Positions 22,749 through 23,795 of a DNA stretch of 23,795 nucleotides are shown in pieces; within the stretch, counting starts at the first letter, position 1; every line of letters begins with the position of its first letter. The stretch spans positions 1 through 23,795 of the forward strand of contig JBMFOT010000051.1 in the NCBI GenBank assembly GCA_049969495.1. The letters run 5' to 3'. The notes below the pieces were generated by a model that made no database searches, was not told the DNA's origin, and saw nothing but the letters and a program-made list of their open reading frames with translations. The position numbers and the translations under genes were made by a program. The DNA is from HRBIN16 sp049969495. GTDB lineage: Bacteria; Armatimonadota; HRBIN16.

Positions 22749-23405
22749 CTACTCACATGGCCAGACCTCCGCTCCGCGTAAGCCGGGGTCAGTGTCCAGC
22801 ACCTCTTTGGGGATAGGGCGAATGTCGGTATACAGGTACCAGGGATGGCGCTGTTCCGTAGGGTAGTGACTACCAGGGGTTTTGAAGCATAGGAGCTCCA
22901 CGTACTTAGGCGATACGGAGCCGTCCTGATGTAAGCGTAACACCTTGCCCACGTAGTCTGTGTCTGCAACCGGTCCTTGCGTGCCGCTACGCCTTCTACC
23001 GTGTAGCACACAGGCTGCTATGCCGTGGTTGGGGGCGGCCTTTTCCAGAATCTCCTTGTAGATGTCCGTGAAGGGACGGTAGTAATAGTAGCTGGTTTCG
23101 ATCCAGCGGTCGCCCTTGTCTGACCCCCACCACGCTGCACCATGTTTGTAGGTATCCGCCGGACAGTGCAGGATGCGTCGGTCGCGGATATAGGGCAACA
23201 GCAACGCCTGGAATTTGGCGGTCTCGCCGTAGTCCTCGCGATACAGCGAAAAGGCTACGTGAAACTGCCGCAGGTTGCTGGTGCATACCGGCTCATACGA
23301 CTTCTTGCGCGCTTGCTGGAACACGGGCAACAGCAACGCCACCAGCAAGGCGATGATTGCCACCACAATCAGCATCTCCAGCAGGGTAAAGCCTCGTCGG
23401 AGCAT
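22749..23405 (-). CDS. Type II secretion pseudopilin / prepilin-like protein
   Basis: A 218-residue protein with a class III prepilin signal: M-L-R-R-G5-F6-T-L-L-E10, cut after G5 with the conserved Glu at mature position 5, followed by a hydrophobic helix (~6-27). The mature part has a GspG/DUF1559-like layout: 'CTSNLRQFHVAFSLYREDYGE' after the helix, then 'LLPYIRDRRILHCPAD', and a late 'LRLHQDGSV' resembling the H-x-DG motif of prepilins common in Armatimonadota and Planctomycetes. ATG 23405 is preceded by GGGAGG at 8 bases. An in-frame upstream extension would precede the prepilin signal and is rejected. It is probably the second gene of a unit beginning with the partial membrane protein upstream. 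Confidence 0.87.
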   Translation of the reverse strand: MLRRGFTLLEMLIVVAIIALLVALLLPVFQQARKKSYEPVCTSNLRQFHVAFSLYREDYGETAKFQALLLPYIRDRRILHCPADTYKHGAAWWGSDKGDRWIETSYYYYRPFTDIYKEILEKAAPNHGIAACVLHGRRRSGTQGPVADTDYVGKVLRLHQDGSVSPKYVELLCFKTPGSHYPTEQRHPWYLYTDIRPIPKEVLDTDPGLRGAEVWPCE

Positions 23406-23410
23406 TGTTC

Positions 23411-23795
23411 TTACCTCCCGTAGTGGAGAAAATCGTGAACAGGCTGGTGCAAGTATTGAAGCCACTTCGGCATTTTCAGGATGGCGACCCCCGCAACGAT
23501 GGGCTCCACAGATAGTCCNNNNNNNNNNGGGAAAAGCGATTGAGCCATATGGGCATGCCCAACACTAGCAATGATGCTACACACAGTTCCAGCATAAGGT
23601 TAACCACGTTGACCGTGCCAAACCGCCAGTCGTCAGGTAGGTGCGTCAGTGTAATGATGAGACCCAAAAACCAGCCCCGATGCACCAGCAACGCAAACAA
23701 GCATAGAGGTAAAGCAAATTGCCTCGTGTATCTGCTTCGATGCCTTGCCAACCCCGCCGTAACCACTCCAGCTGCGCTTCCCCATACGATATATG
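23411..23795 (-). CDS. Partial membrane protein, interrupted by an assembly gap and running off the window
   Basis: The minus strand is open from the right edge to the gap. It encodes basic residues then two hydrophobic stretches (about 23715-23635, 'FALPLCLFALLV', 'WFLGLIITLTHL'; and about 23600-23540, 'VNLMLELCVASLLVLGMPIWL'). After the gap, one frame stays open for 35 residues ('LSVEPIVAGVAILKMPKWLQ' and onward), ending with TAA at 23411-23413, within the ribosome site region of the pseudopilin gene. I take this as the true C-terminus. The literal 10-N spacing instead gives an early stop at 23476, but ten Ns are usually an arbitrary gap length. The start lies outside the window. The family is not recognised. 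Confidence 0.55.
23519..23528. other. Assembly gap (10 N)
   Basis: Ten unknown bases. This length is typical of a scaffolding join of unspecified size, so reading frames cannot be trusted across it. Confidence 0.98.

Noticed and set aside
1..23795. CRISPR array, tRNA or rRNA genes, insertion sequence, prophage genes
   Set aside because: I looked for regular direct repeats with spacers, tRNA-like cloverleaf segments, transposase or integrase motifs and phage structural proteins, and saw none.

Overview
The window looks like a contig from a high-GC, Gram-negative-type (diderm) bacterium. It is probably a thermophilic or environmental member of the Armatimonadota or a nearby lineage. Supporting hints are an SLH-anchored FAD oxidoreductase, Tat-exported DUF362 proteins, a type II pseudopilin of the kind expanded in Armatimonadota and Planctomycetes, and VKOR-type disulfide formation in place of DsbB. 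Taxonomy is inference only, because there is no rRNA or other decisive marker here. A 10-N assembly gap near the right end is consistent with a metagenomic scaffold.

Layout. 1-4431 (+): two exported proteins, an FN3/FAD-oxidoreductase/SLH surface enzyme and an unrecognised protein with secretin/TonB (STN)-like modules. 4492-5605 (+): a lone moaE and a membrane-anchored TlpA/ResA-type thioredoxin. 5610-9155 (-): a tight operon of Tat-lipoprotein DUF362, a polyferredoxin that reads as a NapH-NapG fusion, and a Tat DUF362 protein, driven by a near-consensus promoter at 9248-9276. 9465-14334 (+): a large membrane-anchored TPR protein, guaB, then a VKOR/DsbA-like disulfide pair. 14473-17036 (-): an overlapping operon of a cysteine-hydrolase-like protein, a GAF sensor kinase that has lost its histidine-phosphotransfer region, and a CPBP membrane protease. 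A paired REP-like palindrome follows. 17261-18918 (+): panB-panC with a clear promoter. 19013-21491 (+): ECF sigma factor, zinc-finger anti-sigma factor, Spy/CpxP-like periplasmic protein and alpha/beta hydrolase, with an ECF-type promoter just upstream. 21494-22525 (+): a yybP-ykoY (manganese) riboswitch with an overlapping intrinsic terminator, placed directly before the membrane protease gene htpX. 22535-22715: palindromic dispersed-repeat material. 22749-23795 (-): a type II pseudopilin and a partial membrane protein interrupted by the assembly gap.

Themes. Much of the window concerns the cell envelope: disulfide chemistry (TlpA, VKOR, DsbA-like), extracytoplasmic stress (ECF sigma/anti-sigma, Spy-like, HtpX), exported redox proteins (DUF362/polyferredoxin, SLH-FAD enzyme) and pseudopili. 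The most notable observation is the manganese riboswitch in front of htpX, since this riboswitch class normally controls metal transporters. Next are the NapH-NapG-like fusion with an internal twin-arginine segment flanked by two DUF362 proteins, and the sensor kinase lacking its H-box.
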